A stretch of 64,000 bases of DNA, taken from Roseovarius sp. Lineage in GTDB: Bacteria; Pseudomonadota; Alphaproteobacteria; Rhodobacterales; Rhodobacteraceae. Below, piece after piece: positions 31,141 to 40,403 of the stretch. The notes under the pieces are model-generated. The model ran no database searches and was not told the DNA's origin. It was given only the letters and a program-made list of their open reading frames with translations. Location: contig NZ_JAUCYU010000009.1 of assembly GCF_030373445.1 (NCBI RefSeq), forward strand, positions 163,074-227,073. Direction: 5' to 3'. The position numbers and the translations under genes are program-made. Within the stretch, counting starts at the first letter, position 1, and each line of letters starts with the position of its first letter.

Positions 31141-31817
31141 GCCGTTCAACCTCGCGCGGTCTTACGCTGATCGAGCTTGTCGTCGCGATGTCGATCTTCG
31201 CGATGGTGGCCGTCATGGGGATGCAAAGCCTGACCGGCACGCTGCGCCTGCGCGACAGGCTTGCCGATACCGCGGAACAGACCGCCGGGCTGGGAGCCGC
31301 GACCTCGCTCCTGCGGAACGATCTCTCGGCCGCGATTTCGCTGCTGTTCTATCCCGCGGAAGCCGAACGCCCGCGGCCTTCGCTGGATGCATCCGGCGAG
31401 GGCCAGGGGTTCGCCCTTTCGCTCGGCGGACAACCCGTAATGCCGGATACCGGCAGTGACGGCCTGACGGCGCCGCGACAGCGCGTCGAGTGGTATGTCG
31501 AGGCCGAGACGAGTCGGTTGATCCGGCAGGTCTGGCCAACGCTCTACCCTGTCGAGACCAGGCAGGTTTCGCAGGCAGCGGTGATCATGGAAGGCGTGCA
31601 GGGTCTCGAATTGCGTTCTTACTGGGTCGGGGTCGGGTGGGTGGCTGGCGTCCGGCCGGAAAACATGCCCCTGCCGGGGCCGCGGGACGTGGCTTTCGAT
31701 TCCGACGAAGGTGTCGCCCTGTCCGAAGCCCTTTCCGACCCGCTACCGCTGGCATTGGAGGTGGCGCTGGTGACGCGGGATCTCGGTCGGATCACGCTGA
31801 TGGAAACGCTGCGATGA
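31137..31817 (+). CDS. gspJ: Minor pseudopilin GspJ
   Basis: A 226-residue pseudopilin with an 8-residue leader (MSRSTSRG) and mature start LTLIELVVAMSIFAMVAVMG, Glu at position 5. Length and the late segment VQGLELRSYW fit GspJ. It starts and ends with 4-bp overlaps with gspI and gspK. It is part of the GspI-J-K tip complex. Confidence 0.9.
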   Translation: MSRSTSRGLTLIELVVAMSIFAMVAVMGMQSLTGTLRLRDRLADTAEQTAGLGAATSLLRNDLSAAISLLFYPAEAERPRPSLDASGEGQGFALSLGGQPVMPDTGSDGLTAPRQRVEWYVEAETSRLIRQVWPTLYPVETRQVSQAAVIMEGVQGLELRSYWVGVGWVAGVRPENMPLPGPRDVAFDSDEGVALSEALSDPLPLALEVALVTRDLGRITLMETLR

Positions 31818-32704
31818 CCGCGTCGCGTGGCTTCGTCCTGGTGAACGCGCTGATCATCGTCGCGGCGCTCTCGGTGGTCTCGGTCTGGCTTCTCTCACGG
31901 GCCGAGACCGGTCGTGCCCGGGCCGCCGCGGCACAGGAGGCGGTTCAGTTGGAATTGTACCTCGACGCTTACGAAAATCTTGCTTTAAAGCTGCTCGACG
32001 ACGATCTGCCGACGGTGGACGATCTTTCCGAAGCCTGGGCAAGGGAGGACCACGAACTTGCCCTTGACCGGGGACGGATCGCCGGCCGCATCGAGGACCT
32101 GAACAGTCGGTTCAACGTCAATTGGCTGGCAAATCCCGAGGCCGAGAGGGCGCGGGCGGCCTTTGACCGGCTTGCCCTGACGCTGGGACTTCAGCCGAAG
32201 ACAACCGAGATCATCGTCGCGGCGATTACCGGAACGGAAGAACCCGACCGGGATGACCGGAGGCGCTACGTGGAAATTCCGCCCAGGGGGCCCGTTGTCT
32301 TGGTCGAGCAGCTTGCGATCCCCCCGTCTGAGCTTGCCATATTGCGGCCCTACCTCGCCGCGTTGCCTGCCGACAGCCGGCTGAACGTCAACACGGCGAG
32401 CGAAGCAGTTCTGTCTAGTCTTCTGCTACCCGATGGCAATCCAAGCGCGCTGACCGCAGTCCTGGCGAGGCGCGAGCAGGACCCGTATGAGTCGGTATCC
32501 GAGTTCAACGAGGCGGTGATGGCACGACTGGGCGAAGACTTCGAGGAACAACTTGCCGGGCTCCGGTTGAGCGTCAATTCCGACTGGTTCGTGGCGACCG
32601 CGGTGGCAGAGCTCGGCGGCTATCTGGCAACACGACGGGCCATAGTTCGACGTAACCCGCTTCCCGCAGGCGCGATGGTCGCATATCGTGAGGACAGTTG
32701 GTGA
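31814..32704 (+). CDS. gspK: Minor pseudopilin GspK
   Basis: A 296-residue pseudopilin, the large one, with a 6-residue leader (MTASRG) and mature start FVLVNALIIVAALSVVSVWL. Position 5 is Asn rather than Glu, as expected for GspK, which caps the tip. The globular domain carries the family segments IEDLNSRFNVNWL and DSRLNVNTASEAVLSSLL (helix-hairpin-helix-like). The ATG at 31814 overlaps the gspJ stop (ATGA); the longer open frame from 31490 is a shadow of gspJ. Confidence 0.92.
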   Translation: MTASRGFVLVNALIIVAALSVVSVWLLSRAETGRARAAAAQEAVQLELYLDAYENLALKLLDDDLPTVDDLSEAWAREDHELALDRGRIAGRIEDLNSRFNVNWLANPEAERARAAFDRLALTLGLQPKTTEIIVAAITGTEEPDRDDRRRYVEIPPRGPVVLVEQLAIPPSELAILRPYLAALPADSRLNVNTASEAVLSSLLLPDGNPSALTAVLARREQDPYESVSEFNEAVMARLGEDFEEQLAGLRLSVNSDWFVATAVAELGGYLATRRAIVRRNPLPAGAMVAYREDSW

Positions 32705-33951
32705 AGGTGGAGCGACAGTCAGTGAACGCCCGGAGCGAGGCATATTCCGAGAGGGTGCAGGCGCCGTTTGACGACGGCGGACCGGACGGCTTCGTGTATC
32801 TTGCCGCGGAGAAAGAGCCCCTTCGGCACCGCCAGATCGGCTTGGTATCCGGGGCGGAGGTGCCACTGCTGCCGGTGGCACTGCCGGATGCGCTGCAAGG
32901 CTATGCCCGCGAGCAGGTCGCCCAGAGGCAAGTGTGCGACAGCCTGGGGGCAAAGGCGGAGGCGGTGGAAATCCGGCCATTCACAGGATCGGGGCTAAAG
33001 CGAAACTGGAACAGGGCGATTGTCGCAGATCCCGACAGCCTGAAGCGTTGGCGCGAAATTGCCGGGGCCGGGGGGCGCGCGGTGCTGCCCGACTACCTGG
33101 CATTGCCCGCGGCAGACGGTATCTGGGTCGTAAGCGGTTCGGATGGCATGCTGCAGGCTCGGCTGGGCCCGCACGACGGGTTCAGCGCGACGCCGGCGGT
33201 GGCGACACAGCTGCTGCGCCTCGCGCTTGCGGAAGCCGAGACGCTGCCAAAGGCGCTTTATGCGATGTCCGCGTTACCGGCTTCGATCGAGGCCATGTTT
33301 TCAGAGCGTGACGTGCCGGTGGCCAGCAGCGAGGCGGACCTGCAGGCGCTCGACCTCGAGCCTCCGCGTCGGCTTGCGCATGGAGAATTGGGCTGTGACC
33401 TGCGCCTTGATCCCCGCGCCGCACGCAATCGCCTGGCGTCACGGGTTTTGCCGTGGCGTTGGCCGCTATTGGCCGGGTTGGTGGCCGTGTCACTCTGGTC
33501 CGCCACTCAAATTCTGGCGATCAATTCCTTCCGTGAGGAGGCTGCAAGGGTTCGCGCCGCCACGTTGCAGGTGGTGCGAGAGTCGTTCGTTCCCGAAGGC
33601 CCCATCCTGGATATCCGCACGCAGGTCAGTCGGGCGCTGGCCGAGGCTCGGGTCGCCGCCAGCGGGCAGGACGATTCTGTCGCGATGCTCGACCTGATGG
33701 GCCTGATGACCGATGTCCTCATGTCGGAAGGCGCGAAGCCGATCCTGCTGGGATATGTCGCCGACGAGAATATCCGCGCGGTGCTTCAGGTCGCGGATTT
33801 CGCTGCGGCCGAAACGCTGGCCGGAGCACTTCGCGACGCGGGTCTCGACGTGCGGGTCGTGGAATCCCGCGCGGAAGATGGCGACGAGGGCGTTCGCACG
33901 GAACTGGAGATATCAGCGAGACAGACCGAGCAGGCGGAGGGCCGGCCATGA
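32701..33951 (+). CDS. gspL: T2SS inner-membrane platform protein GspL
   Basis: A 416-residue bitopic protein. The cytoplasmic actin-like domain (about 1-235) binds GspE and contains the LPDYLALP and EIRPFTGSGL segments. One transmembrane helix near residues 255-275 (WPLLAGLVAVSLWSATQI) is followed by a ferredoxin-like periplasmic domain (about 340-410). A GTG at 32701 overlaps the gspK stop (GTGA) with a GAGGA site upstream; TTG at 32698 is the alternative. It couples the ATPase to the assembly platform. Confidence 0.88.
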   Translation: MKVERQSVNARSEAYSERVQAPFDDGGPDGFVYLAAEKEPLRHRQIGLVSGAEVPLLPVALPDALQGYAREQVAQRQVCDSLGAKAEAVEIRPFTGSGLKRNWNRAIVADPDSLKRWREIAGAGGRAVLPDYLALPAADGIWVVSGSDGMLQARLGPHDGFSATPAVATQLLRLALAEAETLPKALYAMSALPASIEAMFSERDVPVASSEADLQALDLEPPRRLAHGELGCDLRLDPRAARNRLASRVLPWRWPLLAGLVAVSLWSATQILAINSFREEAARVRAATLQVVRESFVPEGPILDIRTQVSRALAEARVAASGQDDSVAMLDLMGLMTDVLMSEGAKPILLGYVADENIRAVLQVADFAAAETLAGALRDAGLDVRVVESRAEDGDEGVRTELEISARQTEQAEGRP

Positions 33952-34442
33952 GCGGAAGGCTGATAGATTTCCTGCTGCGGCTTGCCCCGAGAGAGCGGTT
34001 CCTGCTTGGGATGCTGGTCGTGGTCCTGCTCGTGGTCGGGGTTGGCTATGGCGCCGTCTGGCCCCTTGCCGAAGAACGTCGCGCCGCGCAGGAAGAGCTT
34101 TTGCAATCGCTGGCGCTTGATGCCTGGGTGGTGGAGCGGCGTGACGAGCTTGCCGGGCTCGACCGGCCTGCCGACGTTCAGGAGGTGCGGGAGCCGGTTG
34201 GCGCCAGTGCCATCGAACAGGGTCTCATCACGCGGCAGTTGCGGGCCAGCCTGACCCGGTTGGAAACGCGGGAGGGTGGCGAAATTGCGATGAGGTTCGA
34301 CCTCGTGCCGTTCACTCAGTTCATGCACTGGCTGGATGCCGAGGACCCGGTCTGGGGTTACAGCATCGAACAGCTTCGGATCGAGCGGACCGACCGGCCC
34401 GCAATGGTGGAGGCGCGGCTGACGCTCGTCCCGGCGCAGTAG
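33948..34442 (+). CDS. gspM: T2SS inner-membrane platform protein GspM
   Basis: A 164-residue protein with a short cytoplasmic N-terminus (FLLRLAPRERFLLGMLV, the family opening), one transmembrane helix (about 20-40) and a periplasmic ferredoxin-like domain ending VEARLTLVPAQ. It partners GspL. The ATG overlaps the gspL stop by 4 bp. It is the last gene of the gspG-M block; no gspN follows. Confidence 0.88.
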   Translation: MSGRLIDFLLRLAPRERFLLGMLVVVLLVVGVGYGAVWPLAEERRAAQEELLQSLALDAWVVERRDELAGLDRPADVQEVREPVGASAIEQGLITRQLRASLTRLETREGGEIAMRFDLVPFTQFMHWLDAEDPVWGYSIEQLRIERTDRPAMVEARLTLVPAQ

Positions 34443-34462
34443 CGCCGGGTCTGCTCGGGACG

Positions 34463-34975
34463 TCAGAGCGTTTTGAGCGTGGTGTCCATGCTGGATTTCC
34501 GCCCGGCCATGGCGCCCAACGGGTCGAGTTCCGGATCGTTCGCCAGCATCTCGCCAAGCGCGGCCGTTGCTTTCAAGAAATGCTGCCTAGCGGCGGTTCG
34601 GTCGCCGACCGCCATGGCCGCGAGACCCAGCTCGTGTTCCGCCGTTCCATGAACCGACAGTGCAGCGCTGCGGCCCGTGCCATGCAGCGACGCGGCCAGT
34701 GCGCCTGCATGTGCCGAGGCATCGGAGAACTTCCCGGCCCGAAGCAGGGCGTGCGAATACTCCAGCTTGAGGCGCGGCGCCAGCGGCCCTGATTTCGGGA
34801 TCAATTCGGAATAATGTTCCGTTGCGCGAACGTAGAGACCGCGTTCAAGCGCGTCCCGGGCCACGGCGTATTGCTGCTGGAACCCCTTTTGCCCGACGCC
34901 GGTGCCCTCGGCGCAGCTGCCAAGCACGAAGATCAGGGCGAACCACACGCCCCTTGCAACTGATTTTGCCTGCAT
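34463..34975 (-). CDS. TPR-like lipoprotein between the two gsp blocks (pilotin candidate)
   Basis: A 170-residue lipoprotein encoded opposite to the gsp genes. The signal peptide runs MQAKSVARGVWFALIFVLGS with lipobox LGSC just after. The mature part is helical and TPR-like (YVRATEHYSELIPKSG, LEYSHALLRAGKFSDASAHA, AAMAVGDRTAARQHFLKAT). No pilotin (GspS) is otherwise present; TPR lipoproteins such as PilF/PilW serve as pilotins for type IV pilus secretins. Location between gspM and gspC makes this a plausible secretin pilotin. The ATG at 34975 has CAGGA three bases upstream. Confidence 0.72.
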   Translation of the reverse strand: MQAKSVARGVWFALIFVLGSCAEGTGVGQKGFQQQYAVARDALERGLYVRATEHYSELIPKSGPLAPRLKLEYSHALLRAGKFSDASAHAGALAASLHGTGRSAALSVHGTAEHELGLAAMAVGDRTAARQHFLKATAALGEMLANDPELDPLGAMAGRKSSMDTTLKTL

Positions 34976-35084
34976 TTTCCTGCTCTGTTTATTATTGGTT
35001 TTGATAAGAGTACCATTACGGAAGGTTCTGCGTCTACTGACCTGGACGTCAACGTGTGGCACGTGTTGCCGGAGAAGGACACAT

Positions 35085-35558
35085 ATGCGCCTGTTGGCTT
35101 ACATCGTTCTGTTGATCGCGCTCGCATCGGCGGGGTGGGCGGCGCAGCAGTTCTGGGACGAGTGGACTGTCGAGCGCGAGCCGCAGGTCCGGCGATCGGC
35201 CACGCAAACGGGCGAGGCGCAACCGCCCGAAAGGCAGGTGGTGTCGCGGCAATGGCCGGCCGTGTTCGGAGAGCCGCAGCCGCCCGCGCCGCCCGAGCCG
35301 CAGCCGCCCAAGCAGGAAGAGGAGCCGCAACCGCCACCGCAGGCGATGCCGCCGCTGGACAGCATGGGATACAAGCTGACCGGCGTGATCGAGATGAACG
35401 ACGGGGTCTGGGCGATGATATCCCATCCGTCAGGCGAGCAGATCCTGCGCCAGGGGGATGAGCTGACCGAAGGACTGGTCGTCACGCGGATTTCCAAGAC
35501 GGGGCTGTGGGCGGCGCCGGATGGCGGCGAGGAAATGATGCTGGGCTTCCCGGAGTGA
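35085..35558 (+). CDS. gspC: T2SS clamp protein GspC, short form
   Basis: A 157-residue inner-membrane protein: one N-terminal helix (LLAYIVLLIALASAGWAAQQ), a long Pro-rich linker with repeated PQPP motifs (residues about 65-90) and a homology region (YKLTGVIEMNDGVWAMISH, then RQGDELTEGLVVTRI) that contacts the secretin N0 domain. It has no PDZ or coiled-coil domain, so it is much shorter than classical GspC (about 270-300). AAGGA five bases before the ATG at 35085 supports the start. It lies divergent from the TPR lipoprotein and 198 bases before gspD. Confidence 0.82.
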   Translation: MRLLAYIVLLIALASAGWAAQQFWDEWTVEREPQVRRSATQTGEAQPPERQVVSRQWPAVFGEPQPPAPPEPQPPKQEEEPQPPPQAMPPLDSMGYKLTGVIEMNDGVWAMISHPSGEQILRQGDELTEGLVVTRISKTGLWAAPDGGEEMMLGFPE

Positions 35559-35756
35559 GGCATCGCGGGCCGGTCTGGCCGGGCGCGCGCGTGAGTCCGG
35601 AATGCATCCCTTGAGCGGCTTATTGCAGCAAAAGAATATTATTGGGTGCGAAATGCGCCTCGATAGGCTAAACTGCCACCAGTAAAGCAGGTTTTCCGCC
35701 TTGATACCCATCCGATAATTGGGACTGGCGGTGGTCAAAAGAGGCACGGGCAGATC

Positions 35757-37700
35757 ATGAAACATATCGCACGACTGCGATCCATTTGGGTCGCACTTGT
35801 CTTTGGGTTGTGCGTTGCCGCTCTGGTTCCGCAATCGGCCCGCGCGCAGGTCGGATTGAGCCTGCGGGACGCGGATTTGCGGAGCTTCGTGGAAATCGTG
35901 GCAGAGGCGACCGGGCGCAGCTTCGTCCTCGACCCGGCCGTGCGTGGCACGGTGACGGTTCTGGCGCCGGAAGAAATCACGCCCGACGAATTGTACGAGG
36001 TCTTTCTCAGCGTTCTGGAACTCAATCGCCTGACCATCGTCGAAGGGGTGGGCGCGGACCGCATCGTGCAGATGAACACTGCACGGGAGATCGCGCCGGT
36101 GACGCCCGGCGAGAGCGGGTACGAGACGCGGATCATCACCATCGAGCATACCCCGGTGCAGGAGATCATCGAGGTGATCCGCCCCCTGCTTCCGGCCGAG
36201 GCGGTGGTCTCGGGCGTGCCGGGGTCGAACCTGCTGATCCTGTCGGATCGCGGCCAGAACCACCGGCGCATCGAGGCGCTGATCCGGCGGCTGGACGAGC
36301 CCAAGGACGAGCCGATCGAGATATTGCGGCTGCGCAACGCGGATGCGTCGGAAGTGCTGCAGGTCATCCAGTCGATGCAGATCATTCCCGAGGGCGCGAA
36401 TGTCAGCGCCGACCGGCGGTCGAACGCGCTGGTGATTGCCGGGCCCGAGACCCTGCGCAACCAGGTGCGCACGCTGGCCGCGCGGCTGGACACGCAGCGC
36501 AACAACACGGTGAGCCACGCGATCGGGCTGAATTACGCGGATGCGTCCGCCATGGCGGGTGTCGTGCTGAGCAGCATCACACAGCAGGGGGTCGAGGCGC
36601 AGCAGGGCGAGATCCGGATCGTGCCGGAGCCGCAGACCAACACCCTGCTGATCAGCGCGCCCGAGGAGCGGATGAGCGACATCATTGCCATGGTGCGCTA
36701 TCTCGACCGGCGGCCGACGCAGGTTCTGGTAGAAGCGGTGATCTTCGAGATGTCGGTCGAGGGGTTCTCGGACCTGTCGGCGCAGTTTGCGGGGATCATC
36801 AACTCGGCCGTAGTGGGCGGCGCGCAGTTCACGCTGGAGGGCCGACCCAGCCTGACCAACCTGGTATCGAGCGTGATCAGCGGCGAGTCTGTCGATGCGG
36901 GGCCAGGCGGTATCATCGCCGGGGTGCCCAGCCAGTCGGATCGCGGCATTGCCGGGTTCCTGGCGGCGGTGGCGCGGACGCAGTCGACCAAGCTGCTGTC
37001 GACCCCGTCAATCATGACGCTGAACAACGAGGAGGCCGAGATCATCGTGGCGCAGAACGTGCCGTTCGTGACCGGCTCCTTCGCGACGGTGGGCGAGGAT
37101 GCGGTGCCGGACAACCCGTTCCAGACCATCGAGCGGCAGGATGTGGGCCTGACGCTGAACGTGACGCCGCAGATCAATGCCGACAACACGGTGAAGATGG
37201 TGGTCAAGCAGGAGGTGTCGAACCTGACCAACAGCTCGGCCTCGGCCGGAGGGGAGATCACCTCGAAACGCTCGCTCTCGACGACGGTGCTGGTGCACAG
37301 CGGCAACGTGATCATGCTGGGCGGGTTGCTTGAGAACGGTTCCGGCGCGGCCCAGCAGGAAGTGCCGGGGCTGGCCAAGCTGCCGCTGGTGGGTGGATTG
37401 TTCCGGGGCAAGAACGCGTCGAAGAACCAGCGCGTGCTTCTTGTCATGCTGCGCCCGAAGGTGGTGAACTCCGAGGAGGAGGCAAAACGGCTGACCCAGC
37501 AGCTTGCGCGCGAGGCGAAAGCGGCAAGTCTTGCCATCGACCCCATTGATGATGGAAACTTCCCGCGCAAGCCAGGCTCGACCCTGCCGTTCGACGGGGC
37601 CGACCTGAACCAACCGTTCGATGCCGGATTCGTGGATGATGTCGCGCAAAGCAGGAAATACCCACCCCTCCCCACCCGGATCCAGTTCGGGGGCAGTTGA
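35757..37700 (+). CDS. gspD: T2SS outer-membrane secretin
   Basis: A 647-residue secretin with signal peptide (VALVFGLCVAALVPQSARAQ). N0 (VGLSLRDADLRSFVEIVAEA), N1 (IEHTPVQEIIEVIRPLLP), N2 (LRLRNADASEVLQVIQSM) and N3 (IGLNYADASAMAGVVLSSI) precede the secretin barrel with the signature VPGLAKLPLVGGLFRGK. It forms the outer-membrane pore. A 60-residue tail rich in Pro/Asp follows the barrel. The 198-base A+T-richer gap upstream probably carries a separate promoter for gspDEF. Confidence 0.95.
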   Translation: MKHIARLRSIWVALVFGLCVAALVPQSARAQVGLSLRDADLRSFVEIVAEATGRSFVLDPAVRGTVTVLAPEEITPDELYEVFLSVLELNRLTIVEGVGADRIVQMNTAREIAPVTPGESGYETRIITIEHTPVQEIIEVIRPLLPAEAVVSGVPGSNLLILSDRGQNHRRIEALIRRLDEPKDEPIEILRLRNADASEVLQVIQSMQIIPEGANVSADRRSNALVIAGPETLRNQVRTLAARLDTQRNNTVSHAIGLNYADASAMAGVVLSSITQQGVEAQQGEIRIVPEPQTNTLLISAPEERMSDIIAMVRYLDRRPTQVLVEAVIFEMSVEGFSDLSAQFAGIINSAVVGGAQFTLEGRPSLTNLVSSVISGESVDAGPGGIIAGVPSQSDRGIAGFLAAVARTQSTKLLSTPSIMTLNNEEAEIIVAQNVPFVTGSFATVGEDAVPDNPFQTIERQDVGLTLNVTPQINADNTVKMVVKQEVSNLTNSSASAGGEITSKRSLSTTVLVHSGNVIMLGGLLENGSGAAQQEVPGLAKLPLVGGLFRGKNASKNQRVLLVMLRPKVVNSEEEAKRLTQQLAREAKAASLAIDPIDDGNFPRKPGSTLPFDGADLNQPFDAGFVDDVAQSRKYPPLPTRIQFGGS

Positions 37701-39156
37701 GGGCCGGGCGCGGTTGCCCTTTCCCTTCGCGCGGGATCAGCAGGTGCTGTTGGACGGAGCCCGGATCGTTATCGGGCCTGAGGCCACGGCGTTCGGACTG
37801 CGCGAAGCGCAACGCCGGGCAGGCGCGGTTGCGGTGGAGCTGGTCGAGGAAACCCAGGCCGGGTTCGAAACGGCGCTGACGCGGCTATACGGCTCGAGCG
37901 AGACCGACGGGCAGGCAGATGAGCCGGAAACCCTGTTCGATCTCGAAGAGAATGCCGGCCAGGCGGCGCAGCGCGACCTGCTGGAAGAACCCGGTGACGC
38001 CCCAGTCATCCGTCTCGTCAATCAACTCATGCGGCGGGCCGTGACCTCGGGTGCGTCTGACCTTCATGTCGAGCCATACGAGGGCGGTCTGCGGGTGCGT
38101 ATGCGGATCGACGGGTTCCTTCAGAAGGTGATGGATCGCAACGATGTGCCGGTGCGGCGGGTGATTTCCCGGCTCAAGGTGATGGCCGGGCTCGACATTT
38201 CCGAAACGCGACTGCCGCAGGACGGGCGGATACCTGTGCGGCTGGGCGGGCGGCTGATCGACACGCGGGTGTCTTCCCTGCCGGGCAATTATGGCGAACG
38301 GATCGTGCTTAGGATTCTTGACCGCTCCACTGGCCTGATGCCGCTCTCCGATCTCGGGCTCAGCCGGACACAGGAAGACCTGCTGAAGCGGCTGTCGGCG
38401 TTACCGAACGGAATCATCCTTGCCACTGGCCCGACCGGATCTGGCAAGACGACCACGCTCTATTCCCTCCTGAAGCTCGCGAACCGGCACGAGCGCAATA
38501 TCGTCACGGTCGAGGACCCGATCGAGTATGACATTGCGGATATCTCGCAAAGCCAGATCAACGCCGATATCGGGATGACCTTCGCCGCGGGGTTGCGTGC
38601 CACGTTGCGGCAGGACCCGGACGTGATCCTCGTTGGTGAGATCCGTGACGTCGAGACGGCGTCGGTGGCCTCGCAGGCGGCGCTGACTGGTCACCTGGTG
38701 TTTTCGTCGCTCCACGCCAACGGCTCCATGGGGGCGGTGGTGCGGCTGCGCGACCTGGGGCTCGACAACTTTCTGATCGCAGCGACGCTTCGGGGGGTGG
38801 TTGCACAACGGCTGTTGCGCCGGCTGTGCACGCAGTGCAGCCAGGAGCGGGCGCCCAACCCGACAGAGGCCGCGCATTTCACGCGCCACGGCCTGGCAGT
38901 GCCGGAACACATCCATGATGCGGGCGGATGCGTGTCCTGCAACCAGACCGGCTATGCAGGCCGGCTTGGCATCTTCGAAATGGTAGAGGTCGGCGAGACC
39001 CTGCGCGAGGCGATTGACCGCGGTGCATCTGAAGGTGAGTTGAGATCGCTGGCCATCAGCGATGCGGAAACACTGATCGGTCAGGGCCTCTCCGAAGTGG
39101 CGTCGGGCCGAACGAGCCTTGTGGAAGCGCTGCGCGTGGTGGGAGACGTGGCGTGA
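37621..39156 (+). CDS. gspE: T2SS ATPase
   Basis: A cytoplasmic secretion ATPase of up to 511 residues. Walker A is GPTGSGKTT (near residue 270), the Asp box is VEDPIEYD, Walker B is VILVGEIRD and the His box is GHLVFSSLHAN. The zinc tetracysteine is CTQC with CVSC further on. The N-terminal GspL-binding domain is short. The start is uncertain: ATGs at 37621, 37636 and 37639 all overlap gspD by 62-80 bases with weak ribosome binding sites, and the next possible start is a TTG at 37714. Confidence 0.92.
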   Translation: MPDSWMMSRKAGNTHPSPPGSSSGAVEGRARLPFPFARDQQVLLDGARIVIGPEATAFGLREAQRRAGAVAVELVEETQAGFETALTRLYGSSETDGQADEPETLFDLEENAGQAAQRDLLEEPGDAPVIRLVNQLMRRAVTSGASDLHVEPYEGGLRVRMRIDGFLQKVMDRNDVPVRRVISRLKVMAGLDISETRLPQDGRIPVRLGGRLIDTRVSSLPGNYGERIVLRILDRSTGLMPLSDLGLSRTQEDLLKRLSALPNGIILATGPTGSGKTTTLYSLLKLANRHERNIVTVEDPIEYDIADISQSQINADIGMTFAAGLRATLRQDPDVILVGEIRDVETASVASQAALTGHLVFSSLHANGSMGAVVRLRDLGLDNFLIAATLRGVVAQRLLRRLCTQCSQERAPNPTEAAHFTRHGLAVPEHIHDAGGCVSCNQTGYAGRLGIFEMVEVGETLREAIDRGASEGELRSLAISDAETLIGQGLSEVASGRTSLVEALRVVGDVA

Positions 39157-40364
39157 AGGCCTACAGCTACGTTGCCTACACGGCAGAAGGGCGCCGGAAG
39201 ACCGGAACGGTCATCGGCGAAACCGAAACACACGCGACCCACCAGTTGCAGGAGCAGGGGCTTTTCCCGTCGGAACTGACGGCTCGGGCGCGGGGAAGGT
39301 CCTCTCTGGCGGCCGATTTCGGCCGAGCACGGCTCAGTGCAGAGTTGCAGGCCGTTCTCACCCGGCAGCTCGCAGTTCTGCTGGCCGCCGACCTGCCCGC
39401 CGAGGCGGCGTTGAAAGCAGTGCGCGCGGGCGGCAGCCCGGCGCTGGAGAAGGTGGCGGCCAACGCGCAGGCGGCGTTGATGGACGGCGCGCCGCTGAGC
39501 GAGGCGCTGGAGAACAGCGGGGCGGGGTTCCCGCGCTACTACATCGCCTCGATCCGGTCGGGGGAGACGGCGGGCGATGCCGCGCAGGTCTTCTCGGAAC
39601 TGGCCGACCACCTCGAAACCCGCGGCACGGACCGTGCGCAGATTTCCAGCGCCCTTGTCTATCCGGCCTTCGTGGCGGCGGTGTCGCTGCTGGTGTGCGG
39701 TATCCTGATGATCAACGTGGCACCGGAGATCGTGTCGCTGTTCGAGATATCGGGGCGTCCGCTGCCGGAGTTGACGCAGGTCATGCTGGCCATCAGCGGC
39801 TGGATCCAGGATAACGCGATACCGATCGGCGCGGTGCTGGCGGTTCTGCTGCTGACCATCGTGATGAGCCGCTACGTGCCGGCGCTGCGGCGTGCGCGGG
39901 ACAGGATCGGGCTGCGCCTGCCCATCGTGGGGCGGCTGATGCGGCAATCCTGTTCGGTGCAGTACTTGCGGACGCTGGCGCTGGTGCTGGCAAGCCGCCA
40001 GCCCGCCGTTCAGGCCTGTGCAAGCGCGGCCGGCGTGATGGACATAGAGCGGTTCCGGGCGGAGGCCGACGCGGTGACTGAGGCCGTTCGGGGCGGCGAT
40101 ACGCTGAGCCGTGCGCTCGAGAACCTCAGCCCCATCCCGCCGGTGGCCCGCCAGTTGATCGCGGCGGGCGAGATGTCGGCGCGGCTGGCGCGGATGGTGG
40201 GGCGCGCCGCGCTGCTCGTCGAGAACGGGCTGTCTACCGAGCGCAAACGCATTGCTGCGCTGCTGGAGCCGATGCTGATGATCCTCGTCGGCGCACTGGT
40301 GCTGGTGATCGTGCTCTCCGTGCTACTGCCGATCTTCGACCTGCAATCCGTCGTCGCCAACTGA
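39153..40364 (+). CDS. gspF: T2SS inner-membrane platform protein GspF
   Basis: A 403-residue polytopic protein with two GspF domains and three hydrophobic segments. Family segments are FSYVAYTAEGRRKTG-like at the N-terminus (AYSYVAYTAEGRRKTG), ALVYPAFVAAVSLLVCGILM, and LEPMLMILVGALVLVIVLSV near the end. It starts at a GTG overlapping the gspE stop by 4 bp (GTGA). It anchors the pseudopilus assembly platform. It is the last gsp gene and converges with WFENW paralog 2, with a 39-base gap. Confidence 0.93.
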   Translation: MKAYSYVAYTAEGRRKTGTVIGETETHATHQLQEQGLFPSELTARARGRSSLAADFGRARLSAELQAVLTRQLAVLLAADLPAEAALKAVRAGGSPALEKVAANAQAALMDGAPLSEALENSGAGFPRYYIASIRSGETAGDAAQVFSELADHLETRGTDRAQISSALVYPAFVAAVSLLVCGILMINVAPEIVSLFEISGRPLPELTQVMLAISGWIQDNAIPIGAVLAVLLLTIVMSRYVPALRRARDRIGLRLPIVGRLMRQSCSVQYLRTLALVLASRQPAVQACASAAGVMDIERFRAEADAVTEAVRGGDTLSRALENLSPIPPVARQLIAAGEMSARLARMVGRAALLVENGLSTERKRIAALLEPMLMILVGALVLVIVLSVLLPIFDLQSVVAN

Positions 40365-40403
40365 TGCGAGGCCGTATGACGGGGCAGTGAACTTGAACTC
40401 AGA

